A stretch of DNA of 64,000 nucleotides from Helicobacter_F equorum (GTDB taxonomy: Bacteria > Campylobacterota > Campylobacteria > Campylobacterales > Helicobacteraceae), in NCBI RefSeq assembly GCF_042649585.1, contig NZ_JBHRZM010000009.1, positions 62,001 to 126,000 on the forward strand. Reading direction: 5' to 3'. The position numbers were made by a program, and so were the translations under genes. Below are positions 44,990-52,984 of this stretch, in pieces. The notes beneath the pieces were generated by a model, which saw only the letters and a program-made list of their open reading frames with translations, had not been told where the DNA came from and made no database searches. Every line of letters starts with the position of its first letter. Position 1 is the stretch's first letter.

Positions 44990-46353
44990 GATACACCGGT
45001 CGTGCGTGGATTATCTTTTAATCCAAATTTAAACTATGGAAAATGCTCCTTTTTGGCACTCCTGTATATACTGAAACTTTGGCACTGCTGTGAGAGATTC
45101 ACAATATTTGTGCAAGGCACTCTAGGAGGCGATTGAAGTTCGGTATATGATTTTTCACTATCCAGTGATAATGCGCTGATTGTAACCAAACTAGATTTTG
45201 CAAACCCTAAGCGCGTAACAGGTGGCACAATTGCTACGACAAATGGTGCCCGAATCTTTTGTATAGCAAAATTGTAGGCTTAGATAGACTTATAAGTATT
45301 GCCGGTGAGTAACACCACGATTGGCGCAGATTCTACATCAGTCAATCAAGTGCGATTTGTGGGCAATGCAAATGGGACAGGTGGGCATTGGTTTGTTACC
45401 GAATCTAGCACGATAGATTCGTTTGTGCTTTTCAATGATTTCTCGCTTCTCACAAGTGCTAATATCTGCAGTGGCACGCATAACAATGCCTTAGCAGTTG
45501 TGGATCTTATTACATACATTGGCAAGGACGTTACCATAATGGCTCTACAACTTGCAATACTCCAAAGTGAGGTTATCAATTCTCTTGATGGTGTTTTGCT
45601 AACACCATACTTTAATCTCTATACTAAAACAAACAATATGGCAAAGTGTATGAGAGAGCTTAGGGGTGCTAATGACGTAAGTGGTGCTTGGGTGAAAGTT
45701 ATCAAAGGTGCAAGTCTAGCACAAATGGCTACACTGTAAATAACAACTGGTGTGTAAGGAGGCTTTGATAAACGCGCAGATAATGGTGATACAAGCGTGT
45801 ATTTGGGCATAGTGGGAAGCTTTATGAATACGTGGGGAAATAATTATGGGTTAAACTTGCAATCTAGTACTTTGCGTTGGGCTTCTATCGCTTGGCACTT
45901 TTGCAAATAATAGTTGTTTTGATATTGTAGGGAAATATATCTATTCACAAAACACCTACAACACATTGATGCTAAGCTTTGGTGGCAAAGATAGCGGTTT
46001 ATTCGGGATATGTGAGTGTAGAGTATGGCAAAAGGTTTGGATGTAAAAATATGCGTGCTTCTTTTTGCAACTTTAAGTTGAAGCCATAACAGGATATATC
46101 GGTGCTCAACGGCTAAACTTTGCTAATTTTCTTGTAATGCTAAATGTAGATTCTAAAGTGTTTTTGCGTTAATTGGGCGTGTGGGTGTTAATGTGTCATC
46201 AAACTTTAGGTTTGGCAGTAGAGGAGGATTTTGGCGGGTAGGGGCAAGTTTTGTTCAAGATTTTGCAAATCGAGATCAAGTTATTATCGATGATAATATC
46301 CAAACCACCGCGCCCCGCAAAGTTACCAAAACTTTTATGAGCAGTAAGGCATA
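44990..46353 (+). pseudogene. Degraded autotransporter (outer-membrane beta domain remains)
   Basis: A 1.4-kb stretch with no intact gene but clear protein remains in changing frames. In order: DFANPKRVTGGTIATTNGAR (about 45200), the frame 45299-45739 (FVGNANGTGGHWFVTESSTI, MRELRGANDVSGAWVKVIKG), DKRADNGDTSVYLGIVGSF (from 45767), GTFANNSCFDIVGKYIYS (from 45894), YSGYVSVEYGKRF (about 46000), IGAQRLNFANF, and FGSRGGFWRVGASFVQDFAN near the end. These are successive parts of an autotransporter passenger end and beta-barrel. In-frame stops and several frameshifts separate them. The upstream part of the passenger is missing. Confidence 0.8.
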
Positions 46354-46360
46354 AATTATT

Positions 46361-47041
46361 TTATGCCTCTAACTTATAGCCCACACCTCGCACAGAGATG
46401 ATATATTGTGGGTTTTTGGGGTTTTCTTCTATTTTGGATCGTAGTCTGCCTATGATGACATCAATACTTTTATTAGAGCTTTCTGGATTGATAGATTCAG
46501 ATTCTATAGCGATTGCTTCACGCGAAAATACATGACCACGCTTACTAATTAAAAGTGTGAGAATCTCATACTCTGCGCGCGTGAGATCGAGTTTTTTATC
46601 TTTGAAAAAGACTTGTCGGCTGTGCTTGTCAATCTTAAATACTGAATCTTTTTCTTTGTTTTGTTCTTTTGGATTTTTTTTGTTGTAACGACGCAAAAGT
46701 GAGTGAATCCGCGCCACAAGCTCCTTTGGATCATAAGGTTTTGGTAAATAATCATCTGCGCCATATTCTAAGGCTTTGACTTTATCATCGACATCACTTC
46801 TTGCCGAAGAAATGATGATGGGGATATTTTTTTGCTTGGCAACACGCTTACAAACCTCTAGCCCATCGAGATTTGGTAATGTAAGATCTAGGAGCAAAAT
46901 ATCAAAATGCTTGGCATTAACAGCACTCATTCCTGTATATGGTTCATCATAGTTTGTTACATTCATATCGTGTTTTTTGAGATAATCGCTCAAAATTTCT
47001 GCAAGTTCTACATCATCTTCAATCATCAAAACTTCTAACAT
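46361..47041 (-). CDS. arsR: OmpR-family response regulator ArsR (HP0166-type)
   Basis: A 226-aa two-component regulator. The receiver has MIEDD, phospho-acceptor D52 (LLLDLTLPNLDG), Thr/Ser in IIISSARSD and Lys in DDYLPKPYDP. The winged-helix DNA-binding domain ends SIDVIIGRLRSKIEENPKNPQYIISVRGVGYKLE. The sequence is very close to the essential acid-response regulator ArsR of H. pylori. There the kinase ArsS follows directly; here the region downstream is the autotransporter remnant, so no kinase is adjacent. Confidence 0.9.
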   Translation of the reverse strand: MLEVLMIEDDVELAEILSDYLKKHDMNVTNYDEPYTGMSAVNAKHFDILLLDLTLPNLDGLEVCKRVAKQKNIPIIISSARSDVDDKVKALEYGADDYLPKPYDPKELVARIHSLLRRYNKKNPKEQNKEKDSVFKIDKHSRQVFFKDKKLDLTRAEYEILTLLISKRGHVFSREAIAIESESINPESSNKSIDVIIGRLRSKIEENPKNPQYIISVRGVGYKLEA

Positions 47042-47195
47042 AGCAACTCCTAATAATGTGTAAATGCGTTATTATACTCTAAGCGGAATTACTGCAAGGT
47101 AAAAAAATGGGATTTCTATATGTATTTAAAGAAGTGAAAGTCTAAAAAGTAACTTTATATACACCCATTTGGAAGCCAAAGGGGTGTAAGGAAGA

Positions 47196-47792
47196 TTATA
47201 GTTTGTCAGCGTTTTGGCTTAGGTATTCTGCTACACCTTTGGCATTAGCTACCATACCTTTATCACCTTTGTTCCAACCAGCAGGGCATACCTCGCCATG
47301 TTGTTCAAAGTGAAGCAATGCATCACACATTCTAACCATTTCATCAACATTTCTACCAAGTGGAAGATCGTTGATAACTGCGTGGCGAACAACTTTGTTT
47401 CTGTCGATAAGGAAGCTTCCGCGTAATGCCACTGCACCACCAAAAAGCACATCATAGTCGCGAGAAATTTGTTTTGTGATATCAGAAACCATTGGGAATG
47501 TTACCGCACCGATACCACCTTCTTTTACTGGAGTGTTTCTCCATGCAAAATGCACTTCTTTAGAGTCAATAGACACACCAATAACACTAAATCCTCTTTC
47601 TGCAAAATCTTTTACTCTGTGATCAAAAGCGATGATTTCGCTAGGACATACGAATGTAAAGTCTTTTGGCCAAAAGAAAATAACAGCACCATTTTTACCA
47701 ATGTTGCTATAAAGGTTGAAGTTATCATCAAATGTACCATCGGCTTTGATTGCTTCTGCTGTGAAGTCTGGGGCTTGTTTTGTAACTAACAT
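47196..47792 (-). CDS. ahpC: Alkyl hydroperoxide reductase / 2-Cys peroxiredoxin
   Basis: A 198-aa typical 2-Cys peroxiredoxin, the main peroxide-detoxifying protein in Helicobacter. The peroxidatic C49 lies in FVCPSE and the resolving C169 in GEVCPAGW. AAGGAG precedes the ATG. A 19-bp dyad (47816-47834) and a -10 (47848-47843) lie upstream. Confidence 0.96.
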   Translation of the reverse strand: MLVTKQAPDFTAEAIKADGTFDDNFNLYSNIGKNGAVIFFWPKDFTFVCPSEIIAFDHRVKDFAERGFSVIGVSIDSKEVHFAWRNTPVKEGGIGAVTFPMVSDITKQISRDYDVLFGGAVALRGSFLIDRNKVVRHAVINDLPLGRNVDEMVRMCDALLHFEQHGEVCPAGWNKGDKGMVANAKGVAEYLSQNADKL

Positions 47793-47815
47793 GTAGTCTC
47801 CTTAATAAAAATTTT

Positions 47816-47848
47816 TGATAACAAATTATTATCATGAGTGGGATTGTA
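47816..47848 (-). promoter_or_regulatory. ahpC promoter with possible Fur/PerR-type operator
   Basis: On the minus strand TACAAT (47848-47843) is a likely -10. Just downstream, 47816-47834 is a dyad TGATAA-N7-TTATCA, 19 bp in all and AT-rich, the size and style of Fur or PerR boxes. It would cover the transcription start. Peroxiredoxin genes are commonly under PerR or Fur control. Confidence 0.45.
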
Positions 47849-47934
47849 ATGCAAATAGGTAACAAGAAATTAAATTTTTAAGAAATTTTATCTGAAGATA
47901 ATACATCTCTTAAGGTTTGGGTGCTATAGTTCGG

Positions 47935-47940
47935 ACATTA
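47935..47940 (+). promoter_or_regulatory. Extended -10 upstream of trpB
   Basis: TGcTATAGT with the hexamer at 47935-47940, 32 bases before the trpB ATG; AAGGAGGAA lies in the leader. No leader peptide with Trp codons is visible. Confidence 0.4.
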
Positions 47941-47971
47941 TTAGCTTTAAGATTCTATTAAGGAGGAATAC

Positions 47972-49174
47972 ATGATGCAGTCTTATCTCAAACAATTTCC
48001 TGATAAAAATGGATTTTTTGGCAAATTTGGTGGAAGCTTTGTGCCAGAGCCTATTACCAAGGCTATGGAAGAGATTAATCAAGCCTATAATCTTATCGCA
48101 CAAAATAGCGATTTTATTGCAGAACTTCGCAAGATTCGCAAACATTTTCAAGGGCGTCCTACACCGATTTATTTTGCACACAATTTAACTAAAGAATATG
48201 GCGGTGCGGGAATCTATCTCAAACGAGAAGATTTAAATCACACCGGCGCACATAAACTTAATCATTGTATGGGAGAGGCACTTTTGGCAAAATTTATGGG
48301 CAAAAAGAAGCTCATAGCAGAAACTGGAGCAGGGCAGCATGGCGTGGCTTTGGCTACTGCTGCAGCATATTTTGGGCTAGAGTGTGAGATTCATATGGGT
48401 GAGGTGGATATAGCAAAAGAACACCCAAATGTCGTGCGTATGAAGATTTTGGGGGCTAAGGTTGTGAGTGTAAGTCGTGGAGCCAAAACTCTTAAAGAAG
48501 CCGTAGATTCAGCTTTTGAAGCATATTTGAGTGATCCAAAAAATATGATGTATGCTATTGGATCTGTGGTAGGTCCTCACCCATTTCCTAAAATGGTGCG
48601 TGATTTTCAAGCGATTGTGGGCATTGAATCCAAAGAGCAATTTTTGGAGATGACAGGGGAGTTACCGGATATTGTGTGTGCGTGTGTGGGTGGCGGAAGT
48701 AATGCTATGGGAATTTTTAGTGGCTTTATTGATGATGCCGTAGATCTTGTGGGTGTGGAGCCATTAGGGCGTGGTAGTGTGCTTGGAGAGCATGCAGCAA
48801 GCTTAAGTTATGGAAGTGAGGGTATTATGCACGGATTTAACAGCGTAATGCTTAAAGATTCTCGCGGAGAACCAGCACCAGTATATAGTGTAGCAAGTGG
48901 GCTTGATTATCCAAGTGTGGGACCAGAACACGCGTATTTACATAGTATCGGACGCACAAAGGTTGCAGCTATTAGCGATAAGGAAGCCATTAGTGCATTT
49001 TTTGCGTTGAGTAAAAAAGAGGGCATTATCCCGGCTATTGAATCTAGTCATGCTCTAGCCTACGCACTACAAATTGCACCAGAATTAAAGGGTAAAAAAA
49101 TTCTTGTGAATCTTAGTGGCAGAGGGGATAAGGATATTGATTTTGTGGTAGAAAAATATGGCTATGGCGAGTGA
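47972..49174 (+). CDS. trpB: Tryptophan synthase beta chain, stand-alone
   Basis: PLP enzyme joining indole and serine. The 400-aa protein has KREDLNHTGAHKLNH with PLP lysine K95, ETGAGQHGVALATAAAYFG, CVGGGSNAMGIF and SGLDYPSVGPEH. The consensus HTGAHKINN is changed to HKLNH. No trpA or other trp gene lies beside it; its neighbours are ahpC and a TonB receptor. It could act with a TrpA encoded elsewhere or salvage indole. Confidence 0.92.
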   Translation: MMQSYLKQFPDKNGFFGKFGGSFVPEPITKAMEEINQAYNLIAQNSDFIAELRKIRKHFQGRPTPIYFAHNLTKEYGGAGIYLKREDLNHTGAHKLNHCMGEALLAKFMGKKKLIAETGAGQHGVALATAAAYFGLECEIHMGEVDIAKEHPNVVRMKILGAKVVSVSRGAKTLKEAVDSAFEAYLSDPKNMMYAIGSVVGPHPFPKMVRDFQAIVGIESKEQFLEMTGELPDIVCACVGGGSNAMGIFSGFIDDAVDLVGVEPLGRGSVLGEHAASLSYGSEGIMHGFNSVMLKDSRGEPAPVYSVASGLDYPSVGPEHAYLHSIGRTKVAAISDKEAISAFFALSKKEGIIPAIESSHALAYALQIAPELKGKKILVNLSGRGDKDIDFVVEKYGYGE

Positions 49175-49197
49175 GAAAATAAGCTTAGATTGTGTCT

Positions 49198-51129
49198 CTA
49201 AAAATATGCCTGAATCTTGAGCCAAAAACTTCTACCCGGCTCATAAACACGCGTATTCACAGGATTATCAAGCATATTGATTGCTACGCTATTGCGTGAG
49301 AGATGATACGCATAGAGTGTATTTGTGAGATTTTCTACACCAAAAAGAAACGAGAGTTTTTTGTATGTATAGCCACCATAGGCATTGATGATATAAAATC
49401 CCGCATTTGTGCCTAGATCTTTGCCTACGACACTACCATAATCTAATCTATAGCGGTGTTGTGCGGCATTGCTATACATATCCGCGCGTACAAACCACCT
49501 ACCTTTTTGCAATGTCATGCCCACTTGGGCAGTAAGTGGAGCGATTTGTGGCAGAGGCGCGTGCACATTGAGATCTTGTGCATATGTGTAAGAAAGTGAT
49601 CCATACACAGAAAGCATATCAAAAAACCTATATCGTGCTTCTAATTCCCCACCTAGCATTCTAGCATTGGTGTTTAATGCACTTGTGTTTGCACCATAAT
49701 ACAAGAGTATATAATCCCACATTTGAGAATAAAATCCAAGTGCGCTGATAGAGGCATTATTTGTGTAATATAGCACACCAAAATCAAGCTGTGTATTTGT
49801 TTCTGGTGCGAGATTCATACCGTTGGTTTTTGATTTTTCCCAAAAATCCGCTCCACGCTGTGCCACCCCGATACCCGCAAAAAATGTAGTATTTGGTAGA
49901 TAATATTCATAACGCCCAAATCCACTAAAGAGATTTTCGAGTTTTTGTGTGTTTGTAGCAAATTGTGATGTGTGTAGGGCATCATAACGCATTCCAAAGA
50001 ATATGCCATAATGAAAATCCCCTAATACTTCGCCTTGCACAAACATGCCGAGATTTTGGAATCTAAAATTTGGCGCAAAAGGTGTATTTGCAAGTGTTTG
50101 ATTGGCAATTTGGGCATTGGGTAATCCACTCACTTGGCGTAGATCATGTTCATCGTGGTTATACATTGACCCTACATAGAGCTTAAGAATATCAGTGGGC
50201 TTAAGAGTAAGTTCAATCTTAGCACCATTTGCGGTGCGTTTTGGGTTATTGATACTGAAGCTTTGCGTGTTATTTGGGCGCAAGGTAAAATTATCCATGC
50301 TATGATCTATACTATTGTGCCATGCGCGTATGTCTACCAAAGGAATACTTGGTGAGATTTTTTGTTGAAATTTGAGCATAAAAGACATGCGATCAAAACT
50401 CCTACCATCCATACCCCTATCTGCATAGGCAGCTTCTCCTTTGCTTACATCAGCAGAGAGTTCTATAAGTGTGTCTTTTGTAGGTGTAAGTGTGCCTATG
50501 AGGCTAACTGATTGTCTATCATATGCCGAATGGATTGTTTTACCATTGGCTGCTTTATAGTCATTGGAGCTATAATCTGATGCAATAATGCCTAATGACC
50601 CATATTTGCCACCCACAAGTGCCGAGGTATTAAAATCTTTGTGGTTAAAGCTTCCATATAGCATATTGGCATTTGCCCTAAAGGTATTAGATTCTAATCG
50701 CACACTCTCTCTATCAAAAAGTAACCCGCCAGCTATAAGCGCACCATAACGCACATCTTGTGATCCTTTGAGAATTGTAAGTGTGTCATAATTTTGGGAG
50801 AATAAATAGGTGAGTGTTGTATCCATTCTACCACCACAGCCACCATTGAGTATGCCACCATTTATGAGTATAGGAAGCCTTGAGCCTCCTTGTGATCGAT
50901 AATATACTTCACTACCACCACCACCCTTGCGTGTCATAGAGAATCCAGATACATATGTAAGTGATTTGGCTATGTCATTTGTTAGCATTTCTGATTGTTC
51001 TAGGCTCGTAGTGGTTGTATTTGGTAGTGCTTTGGTATAAAGGACTGATTGTAGGGTTGTTTTGGTAGAAAGCTCATCACTGCAGACATACAATATACCA
51101 CAAAGACCATATATGAGAATCTTACGCAT
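49198..51129 (-). CDS. TonB-dependent copper-type receptor (OprC/NosA-like)
   Basis: A 643-aa outer-membrane receptor, started at ATG 51129 (GGAGGG upstream), with a signal peptide (MRKILIYGLCGILYVCS). The plug domain has GSRLPILINGGI, GGCGGRMDTTLTYLFS and YDTLTILKGSQDVRYGALIAGGLLFDR, which follows the TonB-dependent copper receptor pattern. The CxxxM pair (C98, M102) and an HxM (H276, M278, IDHSMDN) match the positions described as copper ligands in Pseudomonas OprC. The barrel ends in Phe (FWLKIQAYF). Copper uptake is the best inference. It lies in the same window as copA-copP but not beside it. Confidence 0.8.
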   Translation of the reverse strand: MRKILIYGLCGILYVCSDELSTKTTLQSVLYTKALPNTTTTSLEQSEMLTNDIAKSLTYVSGFSMTRKGGGGSEVYYRSQGGSRLPILINGGILNGGCGGRMDTTLTYLFSQNYDTLTILKGSQDVRYGALIAGGLLFDRESVRLESNTFRANANMLYGSFNHKDFNTSALVGGKYGSLGIIASDYSSNDYKAANGKTIHSAYDRQSVSLIGTLTPTKDTLIELSADVSKGEAAYADRGMDGRSFDRMSFMLKFQQKISPSIPLVDIRAWHNSIDHSMDNFTLRPNNTQSFSINNPKRTANGAKIELTLKPTDILKLYVGSMYNHDEHDLRQVSGLPNAQIANQTLANTPFAPNFRFQNLGMFVQGEVLGDFHYGIFFGMRYDALHTSQFATNTQKLENLFSGFGRYEYYLPNTTFFAGIGVAQRGADFWEKSKTNGMNLAPETNTQLDFGVLYYTNNASISALGFYSQMWDYILLYYGANTSALNTNARMLGGELEARYRFFDMLSVYGSLSYTYAQDLNVHAPLPQIAPLTAQVGMTLQKGRWFVRADMYSNAAQHRYRLDYGSVVGKDLGTNAGFYIINAYGGYTYKKLSFLFGVENLTNTLYAYHLSRNSVAINMLDNPVNTRVYEPGRSFWLKIQAYF

Positions 51130-51313
51130 TATCCCTCCGTACATAAGTAGCACACCGATATGAACCGCATTGTAGCTAAAAGTACTGCCTAGATTCTTAA
51201 AAAGGAGCACAAATAAGAAAAAATATTTTTGCTCATTACATTATTTAACAAGCAATTATATTTTTATACATTGCAAAAAACTAAAAACACAATACATATT
51301 TTCATTTTTTTGC

Positions 51314-51319
51314 TATTAT
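51314..51319 (+). promoter_or_regulatory. Extended -10 upstream of metK
   Basis: TGcTATTAT, hexamer at 51314-51319, 43 bases before the metK ATG; the ribosome site AAAGGA is at 51349-51354. No SAM riboswitch-like structure is visible in this short leader. Confidence 0.4.
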
Positions 51320-51362
51320 TTCACTACCCAAATTTATTTTTTACTTTCAAAGGATATGGACA

Positions 51363-52523
51363 ATGAAAAAATCGTTTCTTTTCACGTCAGAATCTGTGAC
51401 TGAAGGTCATCCAGACAAAATGGCAGACCAAATTAGCGATGCAGTTTTAGACTACATCATTGAGCGCGATAAAAATGCTCGTGTTGCTTGTGAAACACTA
51501 GTAAGCAATGGTTTTTGTGTAATTGCAGGAGAGCTTAAAACAAGCGTGTATGCTCCTATGCAAGAAATTGCGCGTAGAGTTGTGCGAGAGATTGGTTACA
51601 CAGATGCGTTGTATGGTTTTGACTATCGATCTGCCGCGGTGCTTAATGGTATCGGTGAGCAAAGCCCAGATATTAACCAAGGTGTGGATAGGGCTGATGG
51701 TGAGATTGGTGCAGGGGATCAAGGGCTTATGTTTGGCTACGCATGTAGAGAGACGCCTTCGCTTATGCCTTTGCCTATTTGGCTTTCTCATAGGCTTACA
51801 GAGGGATTAGCTACTAAGAGAAAAGATGGAAGTTTGCCATTTTTGCGACCAGATGGTAAATCTCAAGTAACAGTGCGTTATGAAGATGGTGTGCCAGTGG
51901 CTATTGATACAATTGTAATCTCTACGCAACATAGCCCAGAGACACAACAAACACATTTGCGAGATGCTGTTATCGAAGAGATTGTCCAAAAGGTGATTCC
52001 TGCAAAATATTTAAGCGATAATATTCGTTATTTTGTTAATCCTACGGGAAAATTTGTTATCGGAGGACCACAAGGTGATGCAGGGCTCACGGGGCGCAAA
52101 ATCATCGTGGATACATATGGCGGTAGCTGTCCGCATGGAGGTGGTGCTTTTAGTGGCAAAGATCCAAGTAAAGTGGATAGAAGTGCGGCTTATGCTGCGC
52201 GTTATGTCGCTAAAAACCTTGTAGCAAGTGGTGTGTGCGATAAGGCAGTGGTGCAAGTAGCATATGCTATTGGTGTGGTAGAGCCAGTATCGATTTTGGT
52301 TGATACACAAGGCACAGGCAAAGTAGAAGATTCAAAACTCACTGAATGTATTAAACATGTATTCCATCTGACACCAAAGGGCATTATTGAATCTCTTGAC
52401 CTCTTACGCCCAATCTATCAAAAAACAGCAGCTTATGGACATTTTGGACGAGAGTTGCCAGAGTTTAGTTGGGAAAAAACAGATAAAGTTGAGGCGATTA
52501 AAGAGTTTTGTGGTCTTAAATAA
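51363..52523 (+). CDS. metK: S-adenosylmethionine synthetase
   Basis: Forms SAM from methionine and ATP. The 386-aa protein has FTSESVTEGHPDKMADQISD, GAGDQGLMFGYACRE, FVIGGPQGDAGLTGRKIIVD and GGGAFSGKDPSKVDRSAAY, all standard. It is monocistronic, with its own promoter and a hairpin downstream. The metNIQ importer lies 3 kb downstream. Confidence 0.97.
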   Translation: MKKSFLFTSESVTEGHPDKMADQISDAVLDYIIERDKNARVACETLVSNGFCVIAGELKTSVYAPMQEIARRVVREIGYTDALYGFDYRSAAVLNGIGEQSPDINQGVDRADGEIGAGDQGLMFGYACRETPSLMPLPIWLSHRLTEGLATKRKDGSLPFLRPDGKSQVTVRYEDGVPVAIDTIVISTQHSPETQQTHLRDAVIEEIVQKVIPAKYLSDNIRYFVNPTGKFVIGGPQGDAGLTGRKIIVDTYGGSCPHGGGAFSGKDPSKVDRSAAYAARYVAKNLVASGVCDKAVVQVAYAIGVVEPVSILVDTQGTGKVEDSKLTECIKHVFHLTPKGIIESLDLLRPIYQKTAAYGHFGRELPEFSWEKTDKVEAIKEFCGLK

Positions 52524-52984
52524 TTTCTCCAAGTAGCCACAAACACTCACATTGAGTGTTTGTGGCTAATCCATACGACACTAAGCAATCAAATAAACAG
52601 GCTTGTAACTTTTCTATAAGGCGATTGATGACACTCTTCACAATAAGGTCTTTTTAGTTCTATGTTAATAATTGAAGTTTTTCAGCGCTAGTCTTTTTTA
52701 TACAAATATAGAATCTCGATTTGAGAATACATTGATTTACCTATGTGTTAGAAATTTGCTAAGTGTATAAGCCGTGTATGAGTTGTATTACTAATTTGCT
52801 TTACTAAATTTCATTGTTGTATGTATGGTGTATGCGTATTATGTGCGTAGTTATTAGAATCGTGTTATTATCAAATAATTTATGAATCCATATTCACTTA
52901 CGCGTGGAAGTGAGTTTTACGAAATGTAGCTTAAATGTGGTTTTATAGTGTAGATGATACTGAGATTTAGACAAAGAGGCTTTG
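52524..52984 (+). other. Intergenic region between metK and gltS
   Basis: About 460 bases without a gene. It contains the metK hairpin (52535-52567). The remainder is AT-rich with stops in all frames; I see no RNA gene or repeat. The gltS promoter must lie near the end, but no convincing -10 stands out. Confidence 0.5.
52535..52567 (+). terminator. Long perfect hairpin after metK
   Basis: A 15-bp perfect stem (AGCCACAAACACTCA at 52535-52549 with its complement at 52553-52567) and a 3-base loop, 12 bases after the stop codon. Unusually there is no T-run on either side, so it may stabilise the mRNA end rather than act as a classical terminator. Confidence 0.6.

Noticed and set aside
45299..45739. 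146-codon frame as a separate gene
   Set aside because: It has no ribosome site, and its sequence continues in other frames on both sides as parts of one autotransporter, so it is a piece of the pseudogene.
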